This document shows, piece by piece, positions 10,062-19,653 of a stretch of DNA of 64,000 nt. This stretch comes from Siphonodentalium dalli (Eukaryota > Mollusca > Scaphopoda > Gadilida > Siphonodentaliidae). Position numbers and translations under genes: made by a program. Position 1 is the first letter of the stretch; each line of letters starts with the position of its first letter. A model generated the notes under the pieces. The model made no database searches, was not told the origin of the DNA, and worked only from the letters and a program-made list of their open reading frames with translations. The stretch is from positions 85,227,980-85,291,979 of the forward strand of contig CP136063.1 of assembly GCA_032622095.1 (NCBI GenBank), given 5' to 3'.

Positions 10062-10140
10062 CTAAAAAAAATCTTTTTTTAACACTTTTTACCATTTTTT
10101 CTTACAATCTTTAACAATTTTATAATTTTTAATGTGTTAA

Positions 10141-10209
10141 GCCAATGCATTCTCTTATATATGCGAGGCGACCTATGGTCGACTCGCATATATAAGAGAA
10201 TGCATTGGC
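10141..10209. repeat. 69-bp palindrome P3
   Basis: Its centre GCGACCTATGGTCGA is the reverse complement of the centre of P2. P3 is P2 in the opposite orientation. Confidence 0.9.
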
Positions 10210-10375
10210 ACAGGGCCCTTCTGTTGGGTAAAGGGTTAACATAGCCGTACGGACGCACGATTAAAAATGGTTGTTAATATATTTGAGAGGCTGAACATAT
10301 CATTTTCGTTTTTGTCCAACAATCCCATCAAATAGATTATTGCCTATGAGAGGAGGCTTCATTTGTTTCATAATG

Positions 10376-10835
10376 TTAAAGGTACTCAATCCGATTCGAT
10401 GGTCACCATATCATCAGATTCTAACAACAACAACAACATTTTTTGAAATGCCGCTTCAGTTATCAGAATCGATTAATTGCCCAAAAATAATGCTAACCAC
10501 AGTCAACTATAGTATAAAATTGCCCAAATCGTGTTATTTATCAACGTTATATTCAACGAAATTTGGCCGAATTGTCATATATCTAACACCCAAAGTCACT
10601 TGATTTTAGAGTTATCCATCTTCATCCGCAATTTGGTCCGAGGCCGTCGCGGCTTGACGAATATTGCCAGTCCGGCAAAAAATACATATCTCAGGAAATA
10701 ACAAATTTCAAAAATCGATATCTGATCACTCTGAGCTTTGATTGGTGGGTTCCTCGACGCGAATTAGATATTTTTTACCCCCGAAGTCAAATAAATAGTA
10801 ATTTGGGATCGTTAATTCGGATTATATATCTTTAA
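10376..10835 (-). mobile_element. TTAA-flanked MITE family, copy C
   Basis: Starts TTAAAGGTACTCAATCCGAT, with an (AAC)n tract about 45 bases in, and ends TTCGGATTATATATCTTTAA, a mutated terminus. It is inverted relative to copies B and F. It carries about 60 extra interior bases (GGCCGTCGCGGCTTGACGAA and neighbours) absent from B. Confidence 0.85.
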
Positions 10836-10910
10836 GTTATTGTTTTAATATGCTGATATGAAGTGTGGTCCACACAAGCAGTGATCAATCAACTGGAAAT
10901 AGGCGACATT

Positions 10911-11085
10911 GTAAAGGCCCACTTAATTTTCAAGTCACCGATTTGTTTTTTATATTATCTTGATGTACGGTTTTAGTTACAATTTATGCCACAAAATATG
11001 ATTAAAATACTATAATTCATCACCATTTGAAACGTATGTGTCTCAGAAGATGCCCATAGAGAAATATAAAAACAGCTGAAATCAT
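10911..11085 (-). mobile_element. MITE with GCCCACTTAATTT ends, copy 2
   Basis: GTAAAGGCCCACTTAATTTT starts a block that follows the 5,352-5,538 element in reverse complement (TGTACGGTTTTAGTTA, CACAAAATATGATTAAAATA, AAGATGCCCATAGAGAAATA). The far terminus is lost after AACAGCTGAAAT. Confidence 0.65.
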
Positions 11086-11145
11086 TGAAAGATTTCCCCC
11101 GTTGCTCCCAGATTGCAACATAATTCAAACTAAAAATGTATTTCC

Positions 11146-11199
11146 AATGGAAGGGGAATAACTCTATATCTTAAGATATAGAGTTATTCCCCTTCCATT
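11146..11199. repeat. perfect 54-bp palindrome
   Basis: Two 27-base arms beginning AATGGAAGGGGAATAACTCT meet at TCTTAAGA with no mismatch and no loop. GAGTAACTCTGTATTATTCC near 17.3 kb is a diverged relative. Confidence 0.9.
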
Positions 11200-11611
11200 C
11201 AAAACAATAAAACTTCAGCACAGGACACAAGTTGGTATTTAAAACAAACAACATGTTCACATTGTATTACATCGAATAAGTTGATAATACGTTTTGGAGC
11301 TTCCTCTTTCAAATGATATATAACGATGGCTTAGAGACAGAACCCCGGGCCGTAACTAGATTGTAGCATATTTTCGAGTACATCAATTTTAAAGTTTGTA
11401 TAAGTTTTAAAGCAGCTTCAAGGACTTTCACCTGTATGCAAGTTATGCCTATGGAATTATAGAACAAGGCCAACAATTGTGTTCAATTGTTGATTTGAAA
11501 CAATACTCCCGCTCTGTCCTAATGAGCAGGCAATTAGTGGTGTGTCAGATGTTTGGTTCTGCCGCAGAATGATAACGCTGTGTAACTATAAATTCATAGA
11601 GCCAGAACCAA
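11200..11611. other. repeat remnant, otherwise nothing recognised
   Basis: 11,240-11,315 (AACAACATGTTCACA, GGAGCTTCCTCTTTCAAATG) is the inverted counterpart of 17,545-17,625. The rest is unassigned. Confidence 0.5.
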
Positions 11612-12100
11612 TTAAAGGTACTCAATCCGATAAAACTCATCTCAATTACTATTTCAATGGCTTCGGGGGTCAAAAATATTTGATTCGAGTCGAGGAAGTC
11701 ACCCATCAAAGCTCAGATTTGTTAGATATCGATTTTAGAAATCTATTATTTTTCATTATCGGGAATTCTTTCTGGCCCAGTACGTAGTCAAAATTGCGTG
11801 ATTATTACCACTTGATTTTAGAGTTATCCATCCTTGTCTGTTTGAATAGAGTTTTGGTGTAATCATCTCGAGCAGGTTTCAAAATTGACGGCAATTATTA
11901 GTACTCATCTCGAGAAATTAAAAAATTTCAAAAATCAATATCTAATAACTCTGAGCTTTGTTTGATGGGTTCCTCGACTCAAATCAAATATTTTTTACCC
12001 CCAAAGCCAAAGAAATAGTAATATAGGACCCTCTGATCGGATTGTTGTTGTTTGGAATCTGTTGAGATGGGTACCCTCTTTACGGATTGAGTACCTTTAA
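11612..12100 (+). mobile_element. TTAA-flanked MITE family, copy D (rearranged)
   Basis: Begins TTAAAGGTACTCAATCCGAT and ends TACGGATTGAGTACCTTTAA, 489 bp. The interior carries the ATTTGATTCGAGTCGA block near the left end and its reverse complement (GACTCAAATCAAATATTTTT) near the right end. A damaged second terminus (CTGATCGGATTGTTGTTG) lies about 60 bases before the right end. This fits head-to-head fusion or gene conversion between two copies. Confidence 0.75.
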
Positions 12101-12647
12101 AGACAAGTGTTGGATTATGTCTTTCTAACACGTGTCAAATTTAGAGCACTGCTTTGCAGTAAGAATCCCACAGCTGACAGTTATCGTGGGTTTATGTTCT
12201 CAACGTGTGGCTATCATTTCTCTTAAAACCAATTATCTCGTATAGATTTGACAGTTAAAATATCAGACATTTTTATGTTAAATTTCACTGGCATGCATAG
12301 GAAATTAGATATATAGCTATTAGTTTGATAAAAGTAAACTACAGGTATAATGTTCCGGAAGGATTTGTGATTGCGATGTGTGTCGTGCAAGCTTAAAAGG
12401 AAATGACAATGCAAATACTGGGTGCTAATCTAAATTATTATGTTGTATCGGTACTCACATATCCAGAAAGGCGCGACCATCTCAAGAATCCTGAATTATC
12501 ATAGAATATCACAATAACATATTTGTATGCAATTTGTAGTCAGTTTCTGTGCCACACAAGTATTTTTACAAATTCCATAAGTAAGAACGTAACAACTACT
12601 AATTTTGAGAGTTGTCTTATTTTTGTACATTTTTTCCTTCCAGAAAA
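12101..12647. other. intergenic, nothing recognised
   Basis: AT-rich region between MITE D and the 3' end of the pseudogene. No poly(A) signal could be assigned with confidence. Confidence 0.45.
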
Positions 12648-13821
12648 TCATTCATCATCTGTATCAACATTATCCTCGTCAGAATCAGGTTCTGGTATGG
12701 TATCACGAATGGTGTCTGTAGAGTTTATTTTCATATAGAAAGGGTGGTACTCTTCTGGGATCACTCCTATTGTGCACAAGTCCATAAGATCTTTCTTTTT
12801 GGCATGAGGAATCGCAAGCGGGTTCATGTAGCACCTAGGTAACTCCAGTAGCGGAGTTTGGCCTCGACGTGGCTTCCCAACACACTTAAGTTGCGTGAAA
12901 GACTCGTCTGCAAAATTCTGCTTGATGAATATTGAATCTGGAGATGATCTTCTAAACTGCAGCCATTTCACTTGCATCCAGTTGATCTTTGTTCCAAGGG
13001 TTTGTTGGTAAGGGTTCTTTCTTCATGCCATTCGCATGATTGTGTCCCATTGGCTAGGTACGAAAATAGATGTCTTCTTTTTTGCAAATTCGATGGCAGC
13101 ATGGATAGAATCACACTCCATCTGTGTGTGCCCAGTCTCAAGAAATTTATGGTCTATCGTCTCTAAGTTTGTGTTATTCCTGACAAACTGGAGAAGAGCT
13201 GTTGCAACAAACTTATTACGGTTCTGGCCCGTGCAACTATCAGAATATAGAATGGCGTGCTGCACATGTACTGGCATAGATGACAGATAAAGATCTTTGG
13301 TTTATGGAAGGAAATATTGAAGTTCTCGTTGAAATATTTCCTGTACACACCTTTCGACACGGGCGTCAGTTCTTTTGTTTTACAGTCTTCTGTGTATAAG
13401 TCGTATAATTTACTTATGTTGAGACATGTGTCAAGGTATTTTCGCTTGGATGATGATCGAGTGTAGTGGCTATCTATAGCAGGACATGACTCAATGTGTT
13501 TGTGAACGTGATCCAGTTGAGACTGACAGCTTTTGTTTCCAGGTTTGTGTCTCCATCTCATTTCCTTTCCAGTGAAAATCCATGAGAATTTCCGGATAGA
13601 GCGTGGTCGATGTAAGCTTCCCCTATTGCTAGTGTCCTCATAATATAAGATTTGCAGACAGTCAGTCTCTTTCCCATGGACACAAGTGAGTATTTCCTGG
13701 CAACTTTCCTCTTTTTGGGCACAGGCCTCATACCAGAATCCACATATGTCCGGGTATTCATATTTCGATACCGGAAAAAAATCAGAAGCGAATATATTAT
13801 TAGGTATAATTTGGAGCGCAA
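12648..13821 (-). pseudogene. DUF7869-like transposon-type protein, broken by frameshifts and a stop
   Basis: Three reading frames on the minus strand together follow one protein family. From about 13,780 to 13,590 the family-like reading is in one frame (GKRLTVCKSYIMRTL, then IGEAYIDHAL). From about 13,590 to 13,305 it continues in a second frame (VHKHIESCPA, DSHYTRSSSKRKYL, KLYDLYTEDC). From about 13,303 it is in a third frame with the most conserved part: YSDSCTGQNRNKF, TIDHKFLETGHTQMECD. An in-frame TGA at 13,023-13,025 interrupts it (IMRMA, stop, RKNPY), after which the frame runs on to an acidic C-terminus ending at 12,648. From memory, the SD-x3-GQNRN and GHT-x-ME-x-D motifs belong to the DUF7869 group, widespread in invertebrates and often transposon-linked; a nuclease-like role is only inferred. 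Two frameshifts plus a stop argue against a working gene. The upstream part to 13,858 is open in the second frame but does not look family-like. Confidence 0.7.
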
Positions 13822-13960
13822 ACCGCCATGTGGCTTTAATTCGGAAGAACGTGAACAAACATGATTACTTCTAGTTTCACATCATAAAATCTTTTGACGG
13901 TATAACATAAAATCTAGATTATAGTACATCACTGTGACCGTAAGATAACACTCTTACTAA

Positions 13961-14731
13961 TTAAATGTACTCAATCCAATTCGGTGATCCCCATACCATC
14001 AGATTCCAACAACAACATTTTTTTAAATGCCGCTTCAGTTATCAGAATCGATTAATTGTCAAAAATAATCCTAACCACAGCCAACTATAGTAAAAAATTG
14101 CCCAAAACCTGTTATGTATCAACATTTTGATCAACGAAATTTTTGCCGGTTTGTCAAATATGTGACACAAAAAAGCCACTTGATGTTAAGAGTTATCCAT
14201 CCAAACTCACTCCGCTGAGATACCACTGCCATAATGACATTAATTGGTAAGGAGAATTATTACGTGTTTTTAGTTCTTATGTTTTAGGATTAAAATTGTC
14301 TATGTCTGGCTCAGTTCATATTGTTCTTATCAATACCGAAAGAATTACCATTATTGCAAACTTTAAAAAAAATTTGGTGGTCAAAACAAGATAATAGGTG
14401 ACTAAATAGTAGTAAATACAGTTCCGCGACGATATGTAAAAATAGATTTATCGTCTGCAAAGTACACTCATTGTGGCAGTGATATATCGCAGCGATAGCG
14501 TAGAGGGCGCTGTATGGAGTTTGTTATCCATCTTCATCCGTAATTTGGTCAGAGAAATTCCTCTTGTCGACTGTTTACTGGGCCACCTAAAATTAAAATA
14601 ATAGATTCCAAATATCGATATCTGATCACTCTGCGCTTTGATGGGTGGGTTCCTCGACTCGAAATATTTTTTAACCTCGAAGCCAAGGAAATACTTATTT
14701 GCGAGCGTTAATTCGGATTGAGTACCTTTAA
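13961..14731 (-). mobile_element. TTAA-flanked MITE family, copy E, interrupted by an insertion
   Basis: Starts TTAAATGTACTCAATCCAAT and ends TTCGGATTGAGTACCTTTAA. The two halves are collinear with copy C (GCCGCTTCAGTTATCAGAAT and ATCTTCATCCGTAATTTGGT blocks). They are separated at 14,202-14,522 by unrelated sequence, so the length rises to 771 bp. Confidence 0.85.
14202..14522. mobile_element. 321-bp insertion with 10-bp flanking duplication
   Basis: GTTATCCATC is present on both sides (14,192-14,201 and 14,523-14,532), while the uninterrupted MITE copy C has it once. The ends AAACTCACT and AGTTT are short inverted repeats. Subterminal GAGATACCACTGCCATAATG is mirrored by CATTGTGGCAGTGATATATC. 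It is probably a small non-autonomous DNA transposon whose class was not identified; a 10-bp duplication is longer than most superfamilies make. Confidence 0.65.
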
Positions 14732-14962
14732 TATATCCTTGAGTTGATACGTAGGATAAACCGACTACAATTGACAGTAAATCCCGTCCAATGGCTTGGG
14801 CGTAAGCTCTGCTATAGGTGAGTACAAGAAAACCATAATCAGAAATGGTAACGCCCTCAAGATCATATTATTAGCCATAAATATAAATTATAATATAAAA
14901 TATATTGGTTACATGAATGCACCGCCTCAGAATTCCGTTAAAACAACTAATCCTTCAAATTA

Positions 14963-15172
14963 TTACAAAAAACTACGGCTTATTACTGCAGGTTTCTCAT
15001 TCACCACATGCAGCAGAAAGCTTCTAAATGCGGATAAAAAATCGGAGGTATTGTGTTCCCGCCAAGAGTGCATGGCCCAGCCATTGTTCATACCTAGACA
15101 TCGAAAGCAATTAACGCGGTCATAATGGTTACATATTGCAACTATAAGACATCCAGCGAATACATACCCCAC
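14963..15172 (-). pseudogene. degenerate BIR-like (IAP-type) domain fragment
   Basis: The minus-strand frame reads AG, then about ten residues later DRVNCFRCLGMNNGW, SWREHNTSDF and FRSFLLHV. This follows the BIR pattern of D-x-V-x-CF-x-C, a Trp, W-x-EH and F-x2-C-x-FLL. Three of the four zinc-binding positions are recognisable (the CxxC pair and His); the last Cys is Ser. BIR domains occur in inhibitor-of-apoptosis proteins, whose genes are greatly expanded in bivalves. The frame stays open a little upstream but has no convincing start, no second BIR and no RING, so this is a captured or decayed fragment inside the surrounding element. Confidence 0.45.
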
Positions 15173-15680
15173 GAAAACCCGAAATGTGATGTACTGCGAG
15201 AAATCACATCGCTATAGCTCAATTTGACACGGCCATATTAGCCTTCCTATAATATCCATAAACAAGATCATATATTATATACCCATGATTTTAATTATAG
15301 AATATAAAATATATTGGTTTCGCGAATGACCAACTCAGAATTCCGTTAAACTAACAATAACAACCAGCACCTAATTAACGAACCGGCGGCCGAGTCGACC
15401 GTCTCCGACCACAACCATCAGTGGGCTGCAGAACGAAAATATCTATAAAAGTTGAAATATAAGACTTACAAATTATCTTTTAAATTTCTTTTATTGGTAA
15501 TTGACATAGAAATTCCCAACTACACCTTTTACCGGACTCGGCCTCCTGGTCGCGCAGTTCGACTTTTAAATAAACTGGAAAAAAAACTATTTTCTATTTA
15601 TAAACCCCCATCGGACCACATCTTTCTAATATTTGCCGAACAGTATACACGCGGGCGTGCTAATACGATTATAGAGTAAT

Positions 15681-16157
15681 CACCCCTGGTTATGTGGTCC
15701 TGCTAATGTGATGATGCGGTTGGGTCCTGCCTGCTGAATTGCTCTATGATGATGTTAGGGAAAACTATGCTGTTAACAAAAAGTGAACATCGTTATATAT
15801 TTTTAATTTTTTTTTTCGCGGTGTTCAGATAATCATTCAAAAACATATTTATTGCGAAATATGTTTAACAGTGGTTGTATTAGTTGTTGAAAATCGATTA
15901 TAACCAAGATGGTTTATTCACGTCGTTTTACAAACACCAGCGCAGACATTATTATAGTTTTAAAAAATATATATGTTCTTGAATGTTTCATGCGCACACT
16001 GTTTTTTTCTCTCTCAAATCGCTCGCATTAGCCAAACACCAACTTAACGGCGCTTTCCCGTAACGGCATCAGTTTGCCCTACCCGCATCATAGCAATTCA
16101 AAACAGGACCACCAGTATCATAGAATATTAGCAGGACCACTTGACCAGGGGTGGTAA
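15681..16157. mobile_element. MITE with ATCACCCCTGG ends, copy 2 (nested)
   Basis: Left end ATCACCCCTGGTTATGTGGT; right end AGGACCACTTGACCAGGGGT then GGTAAT. The interior shares GTTCTTGAATGTTTCAT, AAATCGCTCGCATTAGCCAA and GGCATCAGTTTGCCCTACC with copy 1. It is about 200 bp longer than copy 1, with extra sequence at about 15,770-15,960. Confidence 0.75.
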
Positions 16158-16939
16158 TGGAACGGTATTCGACGAAAACAAGCACCAAGAACAACCAATA
16201 TCACAAGCTGGTTTCAGTCGAGGGGGACTTGAACTAAATGTCACCAAAAAAATCGTACATACTGACATGGTATAGTGCGACAGGGGGTTTGTGTGCCCCC
16301 CCCCCGCAAATAAGTTGAAAATTTTAAACAAGATACAGGTTTAAATTGTTCTCATTGCTTGATTTTCCAACCTGTATAGTGGGAAATTTGTCTCAGACCA
16401 ACGTTTTTGTTTGGTCCCATCAAACGAGATAATCGCGATATATTATGCCCTCCTCGACCGATGACATTATTGCGCGCTCCGCGAGTATACTAATGTAGAG
16501 ATTCTTGTTTCGCCTGGGCGCATGGGTGCTTTATTTATAGAATGGGAATTTTTGGGAGGTAATGTCCGGTAAAAGGTGTAGTTGGGAATTTCAATTTCGT
16601 TTATTGTCGTTAACATTATGTCAATAATGTTGATTTTTGGTTTGTGATAAGCTATGCCAATTACAATAAAAGTAATGAAAAAGATAATTTGTAAGTCTTA
16701 TATTTCAACTTTTATAGACATTTTTCGTTCTGCAGCCCATGAAGTGGGGTTGTGGTCGGAGACGGCCGAGTCGGCCGCCGGTTCGTTAATTAGGTGCTGG
16801 TTGTTGTTGTTATTTTAACGGAATTCTGAGTTGGTCATTCGCAAAACCAATATATTTTATATTCTATAATTACAATCATGGGTATATAATATAATTATGA
16901 TCTTGAGCGCGTTACCATTTCTGACATCGGTTTTCTTGT

Positions 16940-17466
16940 AAAAATTTGACGGGGTTTGTCGATTGAATCGCGATAGTGAAAACACCAAGATGCAAAATAT
17001 AGTTTAGTCCCAAACGCAGAACTTATTGCTGCCCGCACCAACCTGCACGTAATGTGAAGAAATGTCGCATTTTTTTAATTTTGAGACGTTTGTAGGTTAC
17101 AATTCATTCTGCATTATTCTGAGAAACCGAACTGTCCATTTTCATTTGGAAATTTCTAGATCAAGCCAGAATGAATTGTAACTGACAAAACACTTCAATA
17201 AAAACAAATGTTAGATTTAATTAAGAAAATACACATGCCGGCAGCGTTCATACATCGCGCAGCGAGGGGAATGGACTGTTTTGAAGCTTGTGAAAACACT
17301 TGACATTCCATGCGGAGTAACTCTGTATTATTCCAAAGTTGAATATAGAGTTGCTTCCTTTAATCGCGAACGAACAAGTTGTTTCTGCATAGTAAGAGTA
17401 TGTATGTACACATTTGGATCATTGAAAATATATCTACGCTTCGAACTGTAATTTTACTCTTTAAAT
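16940..17466. other. intergenic; one small hairpin
   Basis: No gene recognised. 17,096-17,111 (GTTACAATTCATTCTG) and 17,167-17,182 (CAGAATGAATTGTAAC) are perfect 16-bp inverted repeats around a 55-base loop, a possible MITE remnant. Confidence 0.55.
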
Positions 17467-17750
17467 TTAAGGCCCACTTAATTTTCGAATCCCCAGATCA
17501 TATTATATACAAACTATTCCATATTACTATGATATTAGTATACATTTGAAACTTGAAAGAGGAAGCTCTGATCCAAAACATTGTTTTATAAAATTATCCA
17601 GTCAAATAAACTGTGAACATGTTGTTTTTGTCAAGGTACCACGTGTGTTATGATTTATTTCGATCTGGCATGTACTGCATACCAGTCTATTATTATGCTC
17701 TATCTCTTAGTTGTGAATTATGATGCATTCTGGGGTAAATAACGGGGGAA
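17467..17750. repeat. dispersed repeat related to 10.9-11.3 kb
   Basis: Opens with TTTAAGGCCCACTTAATTTTCGAA. It then contains, in reverse complement, blocks found at 11.09-11.31 kb: GAAAGAGGAAGCTC, GTGAACATGTTGTTT and AACGGGGGAAGCC. The different order and orientation show that two old elements have been rearranged. Confidence 0.55.
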
Positions 17751-18785
17751 GCCTTTGTGTCAATCTGAGAATCTCTATCACTTGGTGGACACTCCAAAGC
17801 CTCCTTATTCCGAGGGGTCCGGAAAACAGGCGGTCGGTCGAGAATCAAGAGGCCCACACACGAAACGCGTGGCGTACTGGAGGTACGGAACGATAAAGAG
17901 CGTTCTGTGTTTGTCCTTTCTCGATACTAGTATATGGTAAACGGAAAGAGCGTTTACAAGTATCCCATATTTGCGGAAACATCTAATAAATTTCGATGGC
18001 TTTGGTAAATCTTTATAGAATCGACATTTGGTCTAAAACACACAATTACATTGAACATTGCGGAATAATCAAACTATCCGAACAATTGCAACCAATTTTA
18101 GGACTGACATTTCCAGCTGCTGTTGTGTCAAGCGTTTGTGTACATATTTCCACCAATTGCATGGCAAATATGTTTTATCCCTTCCCTGAACTGTCTGTAT
18201 TGATTCAGGCGTATCTCATAACACAATTATATTGAGCCAGAGGGACAAGTCAGCTATGACTCAGCATGCAGGGGCATGTCACCAGGAAATATCGTTTTCC
18301 TATACTTTTTTTTATCACGAAGTGGGACAGAAAATGTGGCTATTTTTAGAACACACTCGATTGAAAATATTATTAAAAAAAAAATTATCGTATGTTTACT
18401 ACTGTCTTGTAGGTTTTTCAGCAATATTTCAAATCAGCAAACATGTCTTCGAATCAAAAGATATTCATACAAAGGTTTGTTACTGGAAGTGTGAAGTTGT
18501 GATATATAGTGTCATCCCTATCCCCATGAATCCTGTATACCAGTTAACAGAGGATGAATACTGCGTACCAGTCAAGAAAATATGGAATATACATTGGCGT
18601 ACAATCTTATCATAGTTTTCACACATTTGCTGAAGTAGTAATGCTATCCATAACTTCAACATAAAAAGAGGTATTATTAAATATAGAATGAATTACATCA
18701 AAATATGTCTTTTGGGCTGGGAAATAATCAAAAACTGTGCTATAAAAGATGCATACCAGCCTTTTTGTTGGATCATGAATACCGA
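17751..18785. other. unassigned region, no supported gene
   Basis: Three open frames of 61-127 codons lie here on the plus strand (the longest 18,232-18,615). None has a recognisable domain, signal peptide, splice context or family motif. No repeat shared with the rest of the window was seen. Confidence 0.4.
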
Positions 18786-19198
18786 TTAACGATCCATAAT
18801 CCGATTAAGCGCCCCTCAATTACTATTTATTCGGATTCGGGGGTAAAAAATATTTGATTTTATTACATATCGATTTTTTAAATCTATTATTTTTCACCAT
18901 CGAGAATTAATAGTGGCCCAGTAAACAATCGACAAGCCGACGGTCTCGGACCGAATTGCGGATGAAGATGGATAACTCTAAAATCAGGAGGCTTTCTGTT
19001 AATAATAAGGCCGTATCACCGAACAACGTGTTGATAAATAACACGTTTCGGCAATTTTATACTATAGTTGACAGTGATTAGAATTATTTTTTGGCAATTA
19101 ATCGATTCAGATAACTGAAACAGCATTTCTAAAAATGTTGTTGTTGTTGTTGGAATCTGATTATATGGGGACCATCGAATCGGATTGAGTACCTTTAA
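18786..19198 (+). mobile_element. TTAA-flanked MITE family, copy F
   Basis: The right end TCGGATTGAGTACCTTTAA is intact. The left end (TTAACGATCCATAATCCGAT) is mutated. Same orientation as copy B, with a (TTG)n tract near the right end and the GATAACTCTAAAATCA and GTTGATAAATAACACG blocks. Confidence 0.8.
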
Positions 19199-19437
19199 AT
19201 AAGCGAGATCACCGAGTCCGTGCCATGTTGGACCCCCACCCAGCCCAGTTCCGCGCATTCAGTGCTAGAGGTCAAAGTTCTGGAGTAGCAATCCATATAT
19301 GGGGCTTTTGAATATTCATGAATATTTAAAACTCCATATACGGAATGCTACTCCAGAACTTTGACCTGTAGCACTTAAGCCGCGGAATGGGGGCTGGATG
19401 GATCCAAAATTGTAGCGACTCGGTGATCTCGCTTATT
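19198..19437. mobile_element. 240-bp palindromic MITE (AATAAGCGAGATCACCGAG ends)
   Basis: The ends AATAAGCGAGATCACCGAG and CTCGGTGATCTCGCTTATT are perfect inverted repeats. Inner arms GAGGTCAAAGTTCTGGAGTA and TACTCCAGAACTTTGACCT fold around a centre at about 19,320 (TTGAATATTCATGAATATT). It abuts MITE F on the left and the retrotransposon-bearing locus on the right. AATAAGCGAGATCA also occurs at 21,514 and in every array core. Confidence 0.85.
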
Positions 19438-19628
19438 GCTTATCACCAACAAGATCAACGTCTTAATTTGTTTAATCGTTTTAATAAAATTCAAGACGCA
19501 CAAATAAATTTTATTTTCATAAATATAATTATATTTTTAATAATTCCCCGGTTGAGCAGGGTTGAGGGGAGAAAAAAAAAATAGCCATAAGGCTCATTGT
19601 GGTGTTCCTCCGCACTGAAATCTTTAGT
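19438..19628. repeat. left flank of the retrotransposon locus, homologous to the array core
   Basis: ACGTCTTAATTTGTTTAATC, TAAAATTCAAGACGCACAAA and TAGCCATAAGGCTCATTG follow the left part of the core of each tandem unit (for example 23,900-24,075) with modest divergence. Confidence 0.75.
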
Positions 19629-19653
19629 AAAAAAAAAAAAAAAAAAAAAAAAA
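19629..19653 (+). repeat. 25-base poly(A) tract
   Basis: Uninterrupted A run at the point where similarity to the array core stops. The retrotransposon remnant is on the opposite strand, so this is not that element's own tail in the expected orientation. Confidence 0.9.

Larger units (their letters stand above)
9834..10245. mobile_element. MITE with CTATGTTAACCCTTTACCC ends (element 2)
   Basis: Left end CTATGTTAACCCTTTACCCA; right end GGGTAAAGGGTTAACATAG, about 20 bp inverted. Inside are two copies of the same 69-bp palindrome as in element 1, in mutually inverted orientation and each next to a CCCTGTG or CACAGGG block on its outer side. The whole element is therefore close to symmetrical about its centre. 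It is separated from element 1 by four bases. Confidence 0.8.
14824..16939. mobile_element. composite long-inverted-repeat element with nested insertions
   Basis: The outer left end ACAAGAAAACCATAATCAGA is mirrored by CTGACATCGGTTTTCTTGT at the right. The left end sequence occurs twice (14,824-14,945 and, diverged, 15,256-15,350). The second copy starts a long arm (to about 15,545) that pairs with 16,560-16,860. Matched blocks include CAGAATTCCGTTAAA, CACCTAATTAACGAACCGGC, GTTGAAATATAAGACTTACA and CCCAACTACACCTTTTACCG. Between the arms sits MITE copy 2 (15,681-16,157). Between the two left ends lies a BIR-like fragment. No transposase was recognised, so the element is probably non-autonomous or decayed. 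Confidence 0.7.

Noticed and set aside
15452-15679. 75-codon plus-strand frame
   Set aside because: It spans the inner part of the left arm of the 14.8-16.9 kb element. The corresponding part at 3.1 kb is not open, and no family was recognised.
18232-18615. 127-codon plus-strand frame
   Set aside because: No domain, membrane pattern or splice context that would support a gene, and AT-rich composition like the intergenic DNA.
19629-19653. Poly(A) tail of the LINE remnant
   Set aside because: The reverse transcriptase reads on the minus strand, so its tail should appear as poly(T) on the plus strand at the low-coordinate side; an A run has the wrong orientation.
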